Below are positions 48,936 through 56,680 of a stretch of DNA of 64,000 bases, one piece after another. Position 1 is the stretch's first letter; every line of letters begins with the position of its first letter. The DNA is from Sphingomonas abaci (lineage in GTDB: Bacteria; Pseudomonadota; Alphaproteobacteria; Sphingomonadales; Sphingomonadaceae). The position numbers were made by a program, and so were the translations under genes. The DNA lies in assembly GCF_014199625.1 (NCBI RefSeq), contig NZ_JACHNY010000010.1:22053-86052 (forward strand). The letters run 5' to 3'. Under the pieces are notes generated by a model, which saw nothing but the letters and a program-made list of their open reading frames with translations, ran no database searches and was not told the DNA's origin.

Positions 48936-50369
48936 TCAGGCGTATTGTCGCGGTGGCGAGACGATCACGTCATGCTCGATCGACCGTGCCGATATGGCCT
49001 CCGGGGTCAACGCTGCGGGAATGCACCTGCCTCGCCTGGGCTTGCCAGTCAGGCGCTGTGGTCGCGCCAGGATCATCAGGTTCATCACCGCCGCGCCGAT
49101 CAGGAACTCCTCTTCTGCTCCCCGGATGCCGCGCAGGTGAAGCCGCCGCATGCCATGCTTGCCTTTGGCATCGGCGAAGAACCGCTCGACCCCGCGCCGC
49201 AATCGCATGGATCGCTTGAAGAGCCCGGTTTCCAGTTCGGCTCTGGCGAGATCCCGGGCGTCCTCATTGTCGAGACGAACCAGCGTGCGACGTCGCGCCT
49301 TCGTGCATGTCTTCCGAAGAACACAAGCCTCGCAGTCCCGTGCATCGGCGGCATAGCGGTGTACGCCAGTGGGCAGATGGAAGGTGTGGTGCCGGAGCGT
49401 CTTTCCGATCGGACAGGTAAAGCTGTCGGTGTCACGATCATAGCTGAAGGCCGTTCGCGGCAGCTTGCCCTTGGCCTGCTGCGTCCGGTCGATCACGGGA
49501 ATGTGTGGGATCGCGCCGTGGTTCCGGACGAAGCCGAGGAAACCGGCGCTGCCGTAGGCCTTATCGGCCGCAACCCGCTTGGGGTGGAAGTCGAACCGAT
49601 CTGCCGACCTCTCGAGCATGACGCGGCCGGCATCGACCTCCTCCGCGAAACGAGCCGGCGTCGCCTCGACATCAAGCGCAACGCCACTTGGGGTGTCGAC
49701 CAGCGCGTTGAGGGCGTAGCCGAACCGGCCCCGCACCGTTCGCGCCGACCAGGCCGCGGCAGGATCTGTTCGAGAGACGCCTTGGCAGCTTTTCGAGCGC
49801 GCCATTTCCCAAACAGCATCTCCGGTGTCTTGCACCCATTCCCGAACCGCGCGCGATGCGTTGGCGACATACGGCAGGTAGCCAGGAACGGTCTTACGCT
49901 GCCAGCTTGCATCAGCCGCTATAAACGACGCGTCGATCGCGGCGTCTTTTCCTCCGACCAGCCCTTCGTCGATGCAGCGTCGAACTGTGCTGTCGAACAG
50001 GGTTCGAAAGACGCCTGCCTCGCGGAAGCGACCATGCCGGTTTTTGCTGAACGTCGAATGGTGCGGAACCCTGTCTCCCGGCGTGAGGCGGCAGAACCAG
50101 CGGTAAGCCAGATTGTAGCGCAGCTCCTCGCACAGGCGCCGCTCGGACGCGATCGCGTAGATGCGGCCAATCAGAGTCATGCGGATCAGCAGTTCGGGAT
50201 CGATCGATGGTCGCCCTCGTGTGCTGTAATGCCCAGCCAGTGCTTGCCTCAGCTCGCTCGTGTCGAGACATCTATCAATGCGACGCAGCAGGTGGTCTGC
50301 GGGCAACATGGCTTCTATGGTGCGGCGGGACGCCCCTTCCCGCCCACCGCGACAGGTTGGTCCCATCAT
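48936..50369 (-). CDS. IS1182-family transposase
   Basis: A 477-residue DDE transposase. The N-terminal DUF772-like part (LRQALAGHYSTRGRPSIDPE then MTLIGRIYAIASERRLCEEL) precedes the catalytic core with KDAAIDASFIAADASW and VAADKAYGSAGFLG, and a terminal VERFFADAKGKHGMRRLHLR supplies the Glu region. The start at MMGPTC follows GAGAGGAG. The right (5') end of the element is recognised at 50425-50444; the expected left end beside the stop codon is missing. Confidence 0.9.
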   Translation of the reverse strand: MMGPTCRGGREGASRRTIEAMLPADHLLRRIDRCLDTSELRQALAGHYSTRGRPSIDPELLIRMTLIGRIYAIASERRLCEELRYNLAYRWFCRLTPGDRVPHHSTFSKNRHGRFREAGVFRTLFDSTVRRCIDEGLVGGKDAAIDASFIAADASWQRKTVPGYLPYVANASRAVREWVQDTGDAVWEMARSKSCQGVSRTDPAAAWSARTVRGRFGYALNALVDTPSGVALDVEATPARFAEEVDAGRVMLERSADRFDFHPKRVAADKAYGSAGFLGFVRNHGAIPHIPVIDRTQQAKGKLPRTAFSYDRDTDSFTCPIGKTLRHHTFHLPTGVHRYAADARDCEACVLRKTCTKARRRTLVRLDNEDARDLARAELETGLFKRSMRLRRGVERFFADAKGKHGMRRLHLRGIRGAEEEFLIGAAVMNLMILARPQRLTGKPRRGRCIPAALTPEAISARSIEHDVIVSPPRQYA

Positions 50370-50424
50370 GGCGGCGCTCCTCTCGGCAGGGGTGAAACGA
50401 AGGAGCAACCCGGCATGTCCGGCA

Positions 50425-50444
50425 TTTTTCAACAGGCCCGATCG
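50425..50444 (-). repeat. Right inverted end of the IS1182-type unit
   Basis: TTTTTCAACAGGCCCGATCG, about 55 bases upstream of the transposase start, is the exact complement of 34496-34515. It forms the outer end of the element, followed by GATC and then plasmid iteron DNA. Confidence 0.7.
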
Positions 50445-50477
50445 TTTGAGAGACACAGGATCGATGCAGCGCGTGCC

Positions 50478-50643
50478 GGTCATCAAAAGCACGAATGGCG
50501 CCTGCACCGGGTTGCGGTAACAGTGTCCCCGCCACGCCTGGGCGGCGCTTCGGTCACCGAAAGCACGAACTTGGCCCCGACCAGGCCGACTTTGACGGCT
50601 TGGCGCCCTCTCGAAACGCTCGATCTTCGTGCTTTCAATGACC
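50478..50643. repeat. Upstream iterons of the replication origin (three copies)
   Basis: Copies of GGTCNNNNAAAGCACGAA are at 50478-50495 and 50552-50569 on the plus strand and 50626-50643 on the minus strand. The last lies 37 bases before repA and in inverted orientation, as expected for autoregulation by RepA dimers. Spacing between copies is wide (about 74 bases). Confidence 0.8.
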
Positions 50644-50680
50644 GGGGTCCAAACCGGCGAAATATGAGCGACCTAGCCGC

Positions 50681-51541
50681 ATGAGCGAGGCAGCGCAGCC
50701 GCAGGGTGACCTTTTCGCGCTCGACAGCCCGTTGCTGACCGAGGTTCGTGGCGAACGCTCGTTGATGGCGTTCCCCTTTTTCGCGTTGAGCAAGGGCAAG
50801 TGGACCAAACCACTCGCCTACAAGACGGAAAGCGTGTCGATCGAGATCGTCGCCACCTCGAAGGGTGTCGCCACGATCTACGACAAGGAAATCCTGCTTT
50901 ACATCGCGAGCCTGATGGTCGCGAAGCTCGATGCTGGCCATCAAGTCGGCCAAGACTTCTACTTCACGGCACACGACCTTTTCCGCGTCACCGGGGTAAA
51001 TGGTTCGGCCCGTTCCTATTCGCGCCTGTCCGATGCATTGGAGCGACTGCAGGGCACGCAGATCAAGACCGACATCCAGGCAGGCGGCGAGGGCCAAGCC
51101 GGCTTTTTCTCATGGCTGTCGGAAGCGCAGCTTCACTATACGACGACAAAGGCGGGCGAAAAGCGGCTGAAGGCGGTGAAGGTTCGGCTGTGCGACTGGC
51201 TCTACCGCGCGATCCTCCGTGACCGGCGGGTGCTGGATTACGATCCCAACTACTTCCAACTCGGACCTGTCGAGCGGCGCCTGTACGAGGTGGCACGCTC
51301 TGCCTGCATTAATGGTCCTGTCGAGATCGAGCTGGAAGATCTTCGCTTGCAGCTTGGCTATCAGAGTCCGCTCAAGCAGTTCCGCTACGTCCTGAAGGGG
51401 ATCGTCGACGCCAATGCTGTTCCCGGCTTCAGTTTTGTCCTGAACGACAGTGGCGCCTCTTCGAGTGATCGACGCCCCAAGCGATCTGGAGGCAAGGACA
51501 GCATCCGGATTACTCCCCAGACCCTCCTCCAGGCCGGCTGA
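50681..51541 (+). CDS. repA: Replication initiator protein RepA
   Basis: A 286-residue plasmid initiator of the RepA/TrfA-like winged-helix class: LMAFPFFALSKGKWTKPLAY, IYDKEILLYIASLMVAKLDA, FTAHDLFRVTGVNGSARSYS, RVLDYDPNYFQLGPVERRLYE and a second winged helix VEIELEDLRLQLGYQSPLKQ. It binds the GGTC-N4-AAAGCACGAA iterons on both sides and starts plasmid replication. The inverted iteron upstream suggests autorepression. Confidence 0.92.
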   Translation: MSEAAQPQGDLFALDSPLLTEVRGERSLMAFPFFALSKGKWTKPLAYKTESVSIEIVATSKGVATIYDKEILLYIASLMVAKLDAGHQVGQDFYFTAHDLFRVTGVNGSARSYSRLSDALERLQGTQIKTDIQAGGEGQAGFFSWLSEAQLHYTTTKAGEKRLKAVKVRLCDWLYRAILRDRRVLDYDPNYFQLGPVERRLYEVARSACINGPVEIELEDLRLQLGYQSPLKQFRYVLKGIVDANAVPGFSFVLNDSGASSSDRRPKRSGGKDSIRITPQTLLQAG

Positions 51542-51593
51542 TTAGCGCCCTCACCGTCGTTTCCGAATCAGCCGGAAAGCCGAAGCAGACTTT

Positions 51594-51718
51594 GGTCGCC
51601 GAAAGCACGAAGTCGGGTCGCTAAAAGCACGAAGTACGGTCATCAAAAGCACGAACGCTGCTTTCCCCGGTCGTCGAAAGCACGAACTTTTTCCGCTCTT
51701 GGTCGCCGAAAGCACGAA
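51594..51718 (+). other. oriV: five direct iterons downstream of repA
   Basis: Five 18-base copies GGTC(G/A)(C/T)(C/T)(G/A/C)AAAGCACGAA start at 51594, 51616, 51638, 51669 and 51701. Spacings of 22, 22, 31 and 32 bases equal two or three helical turns, so RepA monomers would stack on one face. With the three upstream copies this is the most probable origin of replication. Confidence 0.88.
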
Positions 51719-51992
51719 TCCTTACTGTTTCGGGAGCGCGCTCGATCCTGCACAAATAGTAAAGAGCCGACGCGCCTTTTGCGACCGGCCAGTCAGGGAG
51801 CGGCCGTGACCACATAAACGAATGCCCGGCACGAAGGCCGGGCACCCTGGAACGATATGAGCGATGCTTGCCGGCATCGGTCAGGCCGTAAGACGCCCCT
51901 CTCATATCCGTCCGCGAGCTTCGGTTCAAGGGAGCGCGCTTCGCGCCACGCTCGTGTTTTGCCTGGTCCCGGCCCCACGAAGGGGACGGACG
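51719..51992 (+). other. Region after the iterons with a stem-loop
   Basis: It holds TTACTG...AGTAAAG (51722-51771), possibly the origin's melting region although not strongly AT-rich. A perfect hairpin TGCCCGGC-ACGAAG-GCCGGGCA lies at 51823-51844. No gene is apparent until the HTH protein start at 51993. Confidence 0.4.
51823..51844 (+). terminator. Stem-loop downstream of oriV
   Basis: Eight-base perfect arms TGCCCGGC / GCCGGGCA around ACGAAG. No T-run follows. It could end repA readthrough or act in plasmid control. Confidence 0.4.
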
Positions 51993-52829
51993 ATGGGAGC
52001 TATTACCCTCGCGCAGGCGAGCTTCATGGCGCTTGACCGTGTGGAGCGGGCACGACCGAGATCGCGATCGGGCGCCGCAAATCCCACGCGCGCGCACGTT
52101 CATCCGAACAGCCGCAAAGCGGGCACGTTCGAGGACGACTTCTTCTACACCTATGCGAAGGGCGAAACCGATCGGCTCTACAAGAAGGCGGTCGAGCTGC
52201 TGAAGCGCAAGAACGCCGTTCGGCGCCTCGCACGTGCTGAGGGCCGCCAGCTCACCGAAGACGAAAAGCTCGTCACGCTGATAACGCCCGCGGCGGTCCG
52301 CGTTTTCGAGCAGCTTACCAATCTCGCCCGCAATTGCGCCGGCAAGGTCTTTCCAACTTGGGAATGGATCGAGACGCATACGGGCCTCTCCCGCGCGAGC
52401 GTCGGTCGCGGCCTGTCGATCCTCGCCAAGATGGGCTTGCTCGACAAGCAGCGCCGGTGCGTACCGATTGACCCTCCGGCGGACCGCCCAAAGGCTCGGA
52501 ACGCACAAACGTCCAACGTCTATCGGATGAGCTTTCCCAATCGGCTCGCACGCTTCCTTCCCCGCTGGCTCAGGCCCATCGCGCTCCCGGACGATGTGGT
52601 GCAGCGCGAGGTCGATCGGATCGAGCAAATCGAGGCAATGCGGCTATGGCGCTCGCCTCGCCAAGTCGTCGCCGAGGAGATCGAGGACGAGGGCCTGCGG
52701 CGCGTGTTGGACCGCCTCGCCATCGCGATCGAGAAGCGAGAGTCTCAAAAAAATGGTCAACCGCTCCTAGATTCATATGTTCTAAGCACAGATGGAGTTG
52801 GCCTAATCGGCCAACGCGCTGACGCCTGA
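51993..52829 (+). CDS. Helix-turn-helix plasmid replication-type protein
   Basis: A 278-residue soluble protein. The clear part is a winged HTH: CAGKVFPTWEWIETHTGLSRASVGRGLSIL, then LAKMGLLDKQRRCVP, in a layout seen in plasmid replication or control proteins. The N-terminal FEDDFFYTYAKGETDRLYKKAVEL is helical and conserved-looking. It directly follows oriV, suggesting replication or copy control. I set the start at MGAITLAQ after AGGGGACGG. Confidence 0.7.
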   Translation: MGAITLAQASFMALDRVERARPRSRSGAANPTRAHVHPNSRKAGTFEDDFFYTYAKGETDRLYKKAVELLKRKNAVRRLARAEGRQLTEDEKLVTLITPAAVRVFEQLTNLARNCAGKVFPTWEWIETHTGLSRASVGRGLSILAKMGLLDKQRRCVPIDPPADRPKARNAQTSNVYRMSFPNRLARFLPRWLRPIALPDDVVQREVDRIEQIEAMRLWRSPRQVVAEEIEDEGLRRVLDRLAIAIEKRESQKNGQPLLDSYVLSTDGVGLIGQRADA

Positions 52830-53363
52830 CAGCGAGGATGGTCCCAACCGAACGATAAGGAACACCCCCAACCGCCAGCACCAAGCCGAAGCGCAGGACG
52901 CGCCGCTACGCGTCGCGATGCTCCCGAAAGGAGCAAGCGTTTACCGTCGCGTATAAATTGCGCCGTTCGTGCCTGGTGCAGCCGTTTTTCGACATCCACT
53001 GCGACCGTAGCGCCAGTTTCCAGCGCTGGGTCGCGTGATAAGAACCGGTGTCTCCTCATCAAGCGTTGCTCATACCTGTACCCCGCGGCTGCAGCGGGCG
53101 GGCCCGCCACTTTCTATGCCGCGCCGACGGCCATATCTGACGGGCGAGATCCCCACGCGAGTTCGAGGGTCGATCCCTTCCGAACGGCTATTTCTGGTTG
53201 ATGGGAAAAATGGGCGCTGGCCGCCTTCTACGATCAAGCAAATAACCTGCTGCGCCTACGGTTTCCGCGTCGCGGACCCTCCGTTTTTTTGCTTGATCGC
53301 GGCGTCTTCACTCCCCTCCAATTCCCATCAGGAATGAGCCTGATCGATCAGAGGGACAGGACC
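52830..53363. other. 534-base intergenic region with a long inverted repeat
   Basis: No supported gene. CGATCAAGCAAA (53231-53242) and TTTGCTTGATCG (53288-53299) form perfect 12-base arms across a 45-base loop, ending 65 bases before ssb. There is also a purine-rich GAGGGACAGG ribosome site just before ssb. The region could carry the ssb promoter and a regulatory RNA or a single-strand initiation structure. Confidence 0.5.
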
Positions 53364-53684
53364 ATGCAGAACATCGCGGAGTTTCGGATCATCGGCCGGG
53401 TCGGGAAGCTGACCGAGCACGACAAGGTGACGAAGGTGAACGTTGCCGCCAACTACAACCGCCAGGAAAACGGCGAGTGGGTCACCGACACGCACTGGAA
53501 TGAGGTGACGCTGTTCGGCAAGCTGATCGAGCGCGCCGCCAAGGCGCAGAAGGGCGACCTGGTCCATATCACGGGTCGCGTGCGCCAGAACTCCTACGAC
53601 ACGGCCGAGGGCCGGCGCTACACGGTGGAGCTGATCGCCGACGGCTTCGCGGTTCTCGCCAAGGGAACGGAGGATCGTGGTTAG
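53364..53684 (+). CDS. ssb: Single-stranded DNA-binding protein
   Basis: A 106-residue OB-fold protein: AEFRIIGRVGKLTEHDKVTK, VTDTHWNEVTLFGKLIERAA, LVHITGRVRQNSYDTAEGRR and YTVELIADGFAVL. It lacks the acidic C-terminal tail of chromosomal SSB, ending shortly after the OB-fold, as many plasmid-borne versions do. It probably protects single-stranded plasmid DNA during replication or conjugation. Start at MQNIAEF after GAGGGACAGG. Confidence 0.92.
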   Translation: MQNIAEFRIIGRVGKLTEHDKVTKVNVAANYNRQENGEWVTDTHWNEVTLFGKLIERAAKAQKGDLVHITGRVRQNSYDTAEGRRYTVELIADGFAVLAKGTEDRG

Positions 53685-53881
53685 ACGCGGTCGGGGCCGC
53701 CTACCGGCGGCCCTTCCCGCCGACGAAGCTCCAGCTCTACCGCCTCACGCACGAAATCGGCCTGACTCTCGCCATCGCGGAGAACGGTCTTGATCCGATC
53801 GAGCGTCCCCTTGGGGAAGCGCCCCATCGTCTTATCCTCCATCGGAGGGCGACCGACCGACCGGATATTGCTAGACGTCAT
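53681..53881 (-). CDS. Ribbon-helix-helix DNA-binding protein
   Basis: A 66-residue protein with an RHH-like core: MGRFPKGTLDRIKTVLRDGE then SQADFVREAVELELRRREG. Such proteins are small repressors or antitoxins on plasmids. It is convergent with ssb (ends overlap) and faces a 10-base-arm inverted repeat at 53898-53930, probably its operator, which it would share with the small membrane protein and parA transcript. No toxin partner is adjacent. Confidence 0.7.
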   Translation of the reverse strand: MTSSNIRSVGRPPMEDKTMGRFPKGTLDRIKTVLRDGESQADFVREAVELELRRREGPPVGGPDRV

Positions 53882-53897
53882 GCAATGCCCTAATTAC

Positions 53898-53930
53898 CGA
53901 TACCGCTTATTGACGAGATTAGCGGTATCG
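53898..53930. promoter_or_regulatory. Inverted repeat operator between RHH gene and parA cluster
   Basis: CGATACCGCT (53898-53907) and AGCGGTATCG (53921-53930) are exact complements separated by 13 bases, including TTGACG. AT-rich promoter-like sequence (TATATTACA) follows. It is well placed for control of the divergent RHH gene and the plus-strand parA cluster. Confidence 0.65.
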
Positions 53931-53978
53931 TATATTACAGGTTGAGCCTTTCATCAAGGCTGCGTCGGAGCGAAGGCC

Positions 53979-54170
53979 ATGTGGGATAATCTACTGACGA
54001 TAGGACTGTTCGTCCTAATCGCTTGGGCCGTCCTCCGCGGTGGTGGCGGATCGAGATCGCGCATCTGGAGCGGGGACACTCCCGACGAGGAGGCTCGTCG
54101 TAATACGCGGACGGACTCGAATTATCGCGGATACGACCACTGGAACAACAACTCGGACCGAGGCTGGTAG
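53979..54170 (+). CDS. Small membrane protein upstream of parA
   Basis: A 63-residue protein: one hydrophobic helix (LLTIGLFVLIAWAVLRGG), then a hydrophilic Ser/Arg/Asn-rich tail ending YRGYDHWNNNSDRGW. It has no family I know. It lies 3 bases before parA on the same strand and has a normal start, so it is probably co-transcribed. It might anchor the partition complex or be unrelated. Confidence 0.5.
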   Translation: MWDNLLTIGLFVLIAWAVLRGGGGSRSRIWSGDTPDEEARRNTRTDSNYRGYDHWNNNSDRGW

Positions 54171-54173
54171 GGC

Positions 54174-54914
54174 GTGAAGACTATTGCCATCAACGTCGAG
54201 AAGGGCGGCGCCGGCAAGACGATGATCGCCTGCCATTTGGCATGGGTTCTCGCCGACGCTGGTCATCGTGTGCTGTTCCTCGACCTCGATCGACAGTGCA
54301 ACGCGACCGATGCGCTAGCCGACTTCGAGAGCCTTGGAACGTGCAAGCCGCTGTTTGAGCCGGGCTATAGCCCACCCTCCCCGTTTCCGCGTCTCGCGAT
54401 CTACTCCAATCGCATGGGTGGCGAGTATGACGCCGATTACCCTCGCGCACTGACCAACTTAAATGCCAATTTTCCGGCGCTTAATTCCTACTTCGATTTC
54501 TGTGTCATCGACACGCCGCCGTCGTGGTCGTGGATCAACTTTGCCGCGCTGCTGGTGTGCAACCACCTGATCGTCCCTGTCGAGCTGGGGCCGTTCGGTC
54601 CAGCAGCGACCAAGCAGGTGTCGGACTCGATCGCGACCGTAAACCAACGTCGGAAAACGCCCATCCACGTCGTCGGGCTCGTGCCTAACCGAGTTCGAGC
54701 GAACGATACGCACCAGATGAAGATGCTGGCCGCGATCAAAGAGAAGATCGGGCGCAACCTGTTCACCAACTACCTTCCCGAGCGGGCTCACTATAGCCAG
54801 GCCATCCAAGAGCATGTGCCGGTATGGCGGTTCGACAAGGACGTGCGGACCTCGCTGCCGCCCATGCGCGCTTTTCTCGAGGAAGCCATGACCCGGATCG
54901 GGAGCCACAAATGA
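54174..54914 (+). CDS. parA: ParA-type partition ATPase
   Basis: A 246-residue Walker-type ATPase: MKTIAINVEKGGAGKTMIAC (deviant Walker A KGGAGKT), VLFLDLDRQCNATDAL, FDFCVIDTPPSWSWINFAAL (Walker B region) and VVGLVPNRVRANDTHQMKML. It is of the short form without an HTH extension. It positions plasmid copies together with ParB at the parS-like sites. The start is GTG, three bases after the small membrane gene. The stop overlaps parB (ATGA). Confidence 0.93.
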   Translation: MKTIAINVEKGGAGKTMIACHLAWVLADAGHRVLFLDLDRQCNATDALADFESLGTCKPLFEPGYSPPSPFPRLAIYSNRMGGEYDADYPRALTNLNANFPALNSYFDFCVIDTPPSWSWINFAALLVCNHLIVPVELGPFGPAATKQVSDSIATVNQRRKTPIHVVGLVPNRVRANDTHQMKMLAAIKEKIGRNLFTNYLPERAHYSQAIQEHVPVWRFDKDVRTSLPPMRAFLEEAMTRIGSHK

Positions 54915-55912
54915 CAGACTTCTCCGGCTTCGACGTTTTCAGCGAGAAGGCCGCAGTCGCTGACGCCGATCGCGTCCAGCTTCTCGACCCTGAGCTGGTC
55001 TACCCCGATCCCGAGAACGTCCGCAGCGAGATAGATCCGGCCAAGATCGACGAGATGGCCGCGACGATCAAAGAACGCGGCCAGCTTCAGCCGATCACCG
55101 TCGCTCCGAGAGACGCCGAGGGCCGTTATCGGATCATGTTTGGCGAGCGGCGCTGGCGGGCGTGCCAGAAGCTCGGCGTGCAGGTCCGCGCGATCGTGAG
55201 CAAGACGGATGACGTTGAGCAGGTCCGGATCGATCAGTTCATCGAGAATGACCAGCGCGAGGATCTGTCGACGGCTGACATGATCCGGTTCGTCACTGGG
55301 CAGGTGGCGAACGGGCGGTCGCTTGCCGAGCTGGCACGAGCCACGGGACGAAATCGCACGTTGCTGACCCGCTACCAGGGGCTCGCGAAGGCGCCAGACT
55401 ACATCGCGGGGCTGTTTGCCGACATTTCGATGCGGAGCGCTGTTGCCCTCGTCCAGGCTGCGAAGACCGATGATGCGGCAACCCGGGCATTCGTCGCTAA
55501 CACTGCCGTGGAGGACATGACCGTGCTGGCGTGTGAGCGGTTTGCCCGTGAAGTCGGCGCAAAAAAGTCAGCGCCGAAGCCCGTGCCTTCGGTTGAACCA
55601 GAGGCACCCACGTCCCTGACCGAGGATCGGTCGGAGCCGTCGGACGAGGACCAGGCACTGCCTCCCTCGACCGATGCGATCCGCAATGAGGAAGCAGATC
55701 GCGCTTTGGACGAGAAGCCAATGGCCGAAGCCCCGGCTGCGGGCGATAGCGAGTTGCGAGTAGCCCCCACCCCGCGCGCTTCGACTAAAAAAACGGGGAA
55801 GCAGCGTGTGGAGCGCCCTTCCATCGAGATCGACGGCAAGCGGGCCATGGTCGTCGAAGCGTTGCTCCACTTCGATGGCGAGCCAGAACCGCGCATTGTG
55901 AGCTGGCGCTGA
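54911..55912 (+). CDS. parB: ParB-type partition protein
   Basis: A 333-residue DNA-binding protein. The ParB/Sulfiredoxin domain has LVYPDPENVRSEIDPAKIDE, TIKERGQLQPITVAPRD and the CTP-binding MFGERRWRACQKLGVQVRAI. The HTH is RSLAELARATGRNRTLLTRY. A variable acidic/Pro linker (about 230-300) precedes a C-terminal dimerisation part. It should bind the TGTGCCACGTGGCACA palindromes, one of which lies 98 bases after its stop. Confidence 0.93.
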   Translation: MTDFSGFDVFSEKAAVADADRVQLLDPELVYPDPENVRSEIDPAKIDEMAATIKERGQLQPITVAPRDAEGRYRIMFGERRWRACQKLGVQVRAIVSKTDDVEQVRIDQFIENDQREDLSTADMIRFVTGQVANGRSLAELARATGRNRTLLTRYQGLAKAPDYIAGLFADISMRSAVALVQAAKTDDAATRAFVANTAVEDMTVLACERFAREVGAKKSAPKPVPSVEPEAPTSLTEDRSEPSDEDQALPPSTDAIRNEEADRALDEKPMAEAPAAGDSELRVAPTPRASTKKTGKQRVERPSIEIDGKRAMVVEALLHFDGEPEPRIVSWR

Positions 55913-56110
55913 TCGCGGCGGGTTGGGAAGAGAGCGTCGGCCGAGGCTGACACTCACGCTCAGATCCAATCCTTCCTTCCGCGACTTCATCACTCTCGAG
56001 ACGAACTGGGTGTGCCACGTGGCACACTTGAAGCCTGATTTAGGTGGGGGATGTTTGATGGCAGGATAGGTATTGCTGCGTTTGTCGTATTACATTACCC
56101 TTGCTGGGCC
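55913..56110. other. Intergenic region with parS-like site and possible oriT
   Basis: About 200 bases between parB and mobC. Besides the palindrome at 56010-56027 it contains GGTATTGCTGCG...TTACATTACC (56080-56099) immediately before mobC. The origin of transfer of MobC-relaxase plasmids usually lies here, but I cannot point to a nic site with confidence. Confidence 0.45.
56010..56027. repeat. parS-like palindrome, copy 2
   Basis: GTGTGCCACGTGGCACAC, a perfect 18-base palindrome in the gap between parB and mobC. It is identical in its core to the copies at 2882, 57742 and 61384. Confidence 0.8.
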
Positions 56111-56680
56111 ATGTCGCTCGCGCCGCAATCTGCATCCCCCACCAAGAATTCAGCGATGTTGACGGCGCGCGTCGATCGCGAACTGCTTGCCGCGTTCGAT
56201 GCCGTGGCCGAGGGCAGGGGAGGGCGCAGTGCGCTTCTCCGCACCGTGCTTCAGCAAGCCTTAAAGCGTGTAGCCGACGCCCCCCGGATCGCTCCGCGCG
56301 CCGACAGTGCCGGCAATCGCGTGTCGCTCACCTTCACGGACGCCGAAACAGCCGTCCTCGATCATCGCGCGGGCGAGCGGGGCGTAGATCGCGCCGGATG
56401 GATCAAGGCGCTTGTGCGCCGGCACATCGCGCTAAAGGCCGGCGTGGACGATGGCCTGCGCGATGCCGTGGCGCCGATTCGGATGCAGCTCCAGCGTATT
56501 GGCCGCAATCTCAACCAGGCGATGAAGGCCGGCAACGCTGCGATGATGGCCGACAGCGGCTTGCAGATCGAACGTGAGCTGCGCCGCATCGCCGACATGC
56601 GCGAGGAGATCAACGAGCAGATCGAGGCACTGGCGGACGTTCTGCGCGGTGAAACCTCCTTTTGGAAGGTTGCCGACTGA
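56111..56680 (+). CDS. mobC: MobC-like mobilisation accessory protein
   Basis: A 189-residue protein: N-terminal RHH-like AMLTARVDRELLAAFDAVAE, a MobC-type middle with SLTFTDAETAVLDHRAGERG and GVDRAGWIKALVRRHIALKA, and the C-terminal relaxosome motif QLQRIGRNLNQAMKAGNAAM. It binds oriT and helps the relaxase open the DNA. The gene is coupled to the relaxase by TGATG. The start is at MSLAPQSA; the upstream frame extension is unsupported. Confidence 0.87.
   Translation: MSLAPQSASPTKNSAMLTARVDRELLAAFDAVAEGRGGRSALLRTVLQQALKRVADAPRIAPRADSAGNRVSLTFTDAETAVLDHRAGERGVDRAGWIKALVRRHIALKAGVDDGLRDAVAPIRMQLQRIGRNLNQAMKAGNAAMMADSGLQIERELRRIADMREEINEQIEALADVLRGETSFWKVAD

Larger units (their letters stand above)
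34501..50440. mobile_element. Putative 15.9-kb transposable unit bounded by IS1182-type ends
   Basis: The segment has perfect 15-base inverted ends (GGGCCTGTTGAAAAA) pointing inward and the same four bases, GATC, immediately outside both. An IS1182-family transposase lies next to the right end, while no second end is seen beside its stop codon at 48936. The unit would carry the ABC export operon, TetR, glucose dehydrogenase, acyl-CoA genes, an IS481 copy and a resolvase. It could be a real passenger-carrying transposon or two unrelated insertions. GATC is palindromic and short, so the target-duplication evidence is weak. Confidence 0.45.

Noticed and set aside
48909..50684. Long plus-strand frame opposite the IS1182 transposase
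   Set aside because: High G+C keeps the complementary frame open; the transposase on the minus strand has all catalytic motifs.
50478..51718. CRISPR array
   Set aside because: The short repeats have irregular spacing, both orientations and no cas genes; they are replication iterons around repA.
53035..53337. Plus-strand open frame upstream of ssb
   Set aside because: It has no family character, spans the large inverted repeat, and has no good ribosome-binding site.
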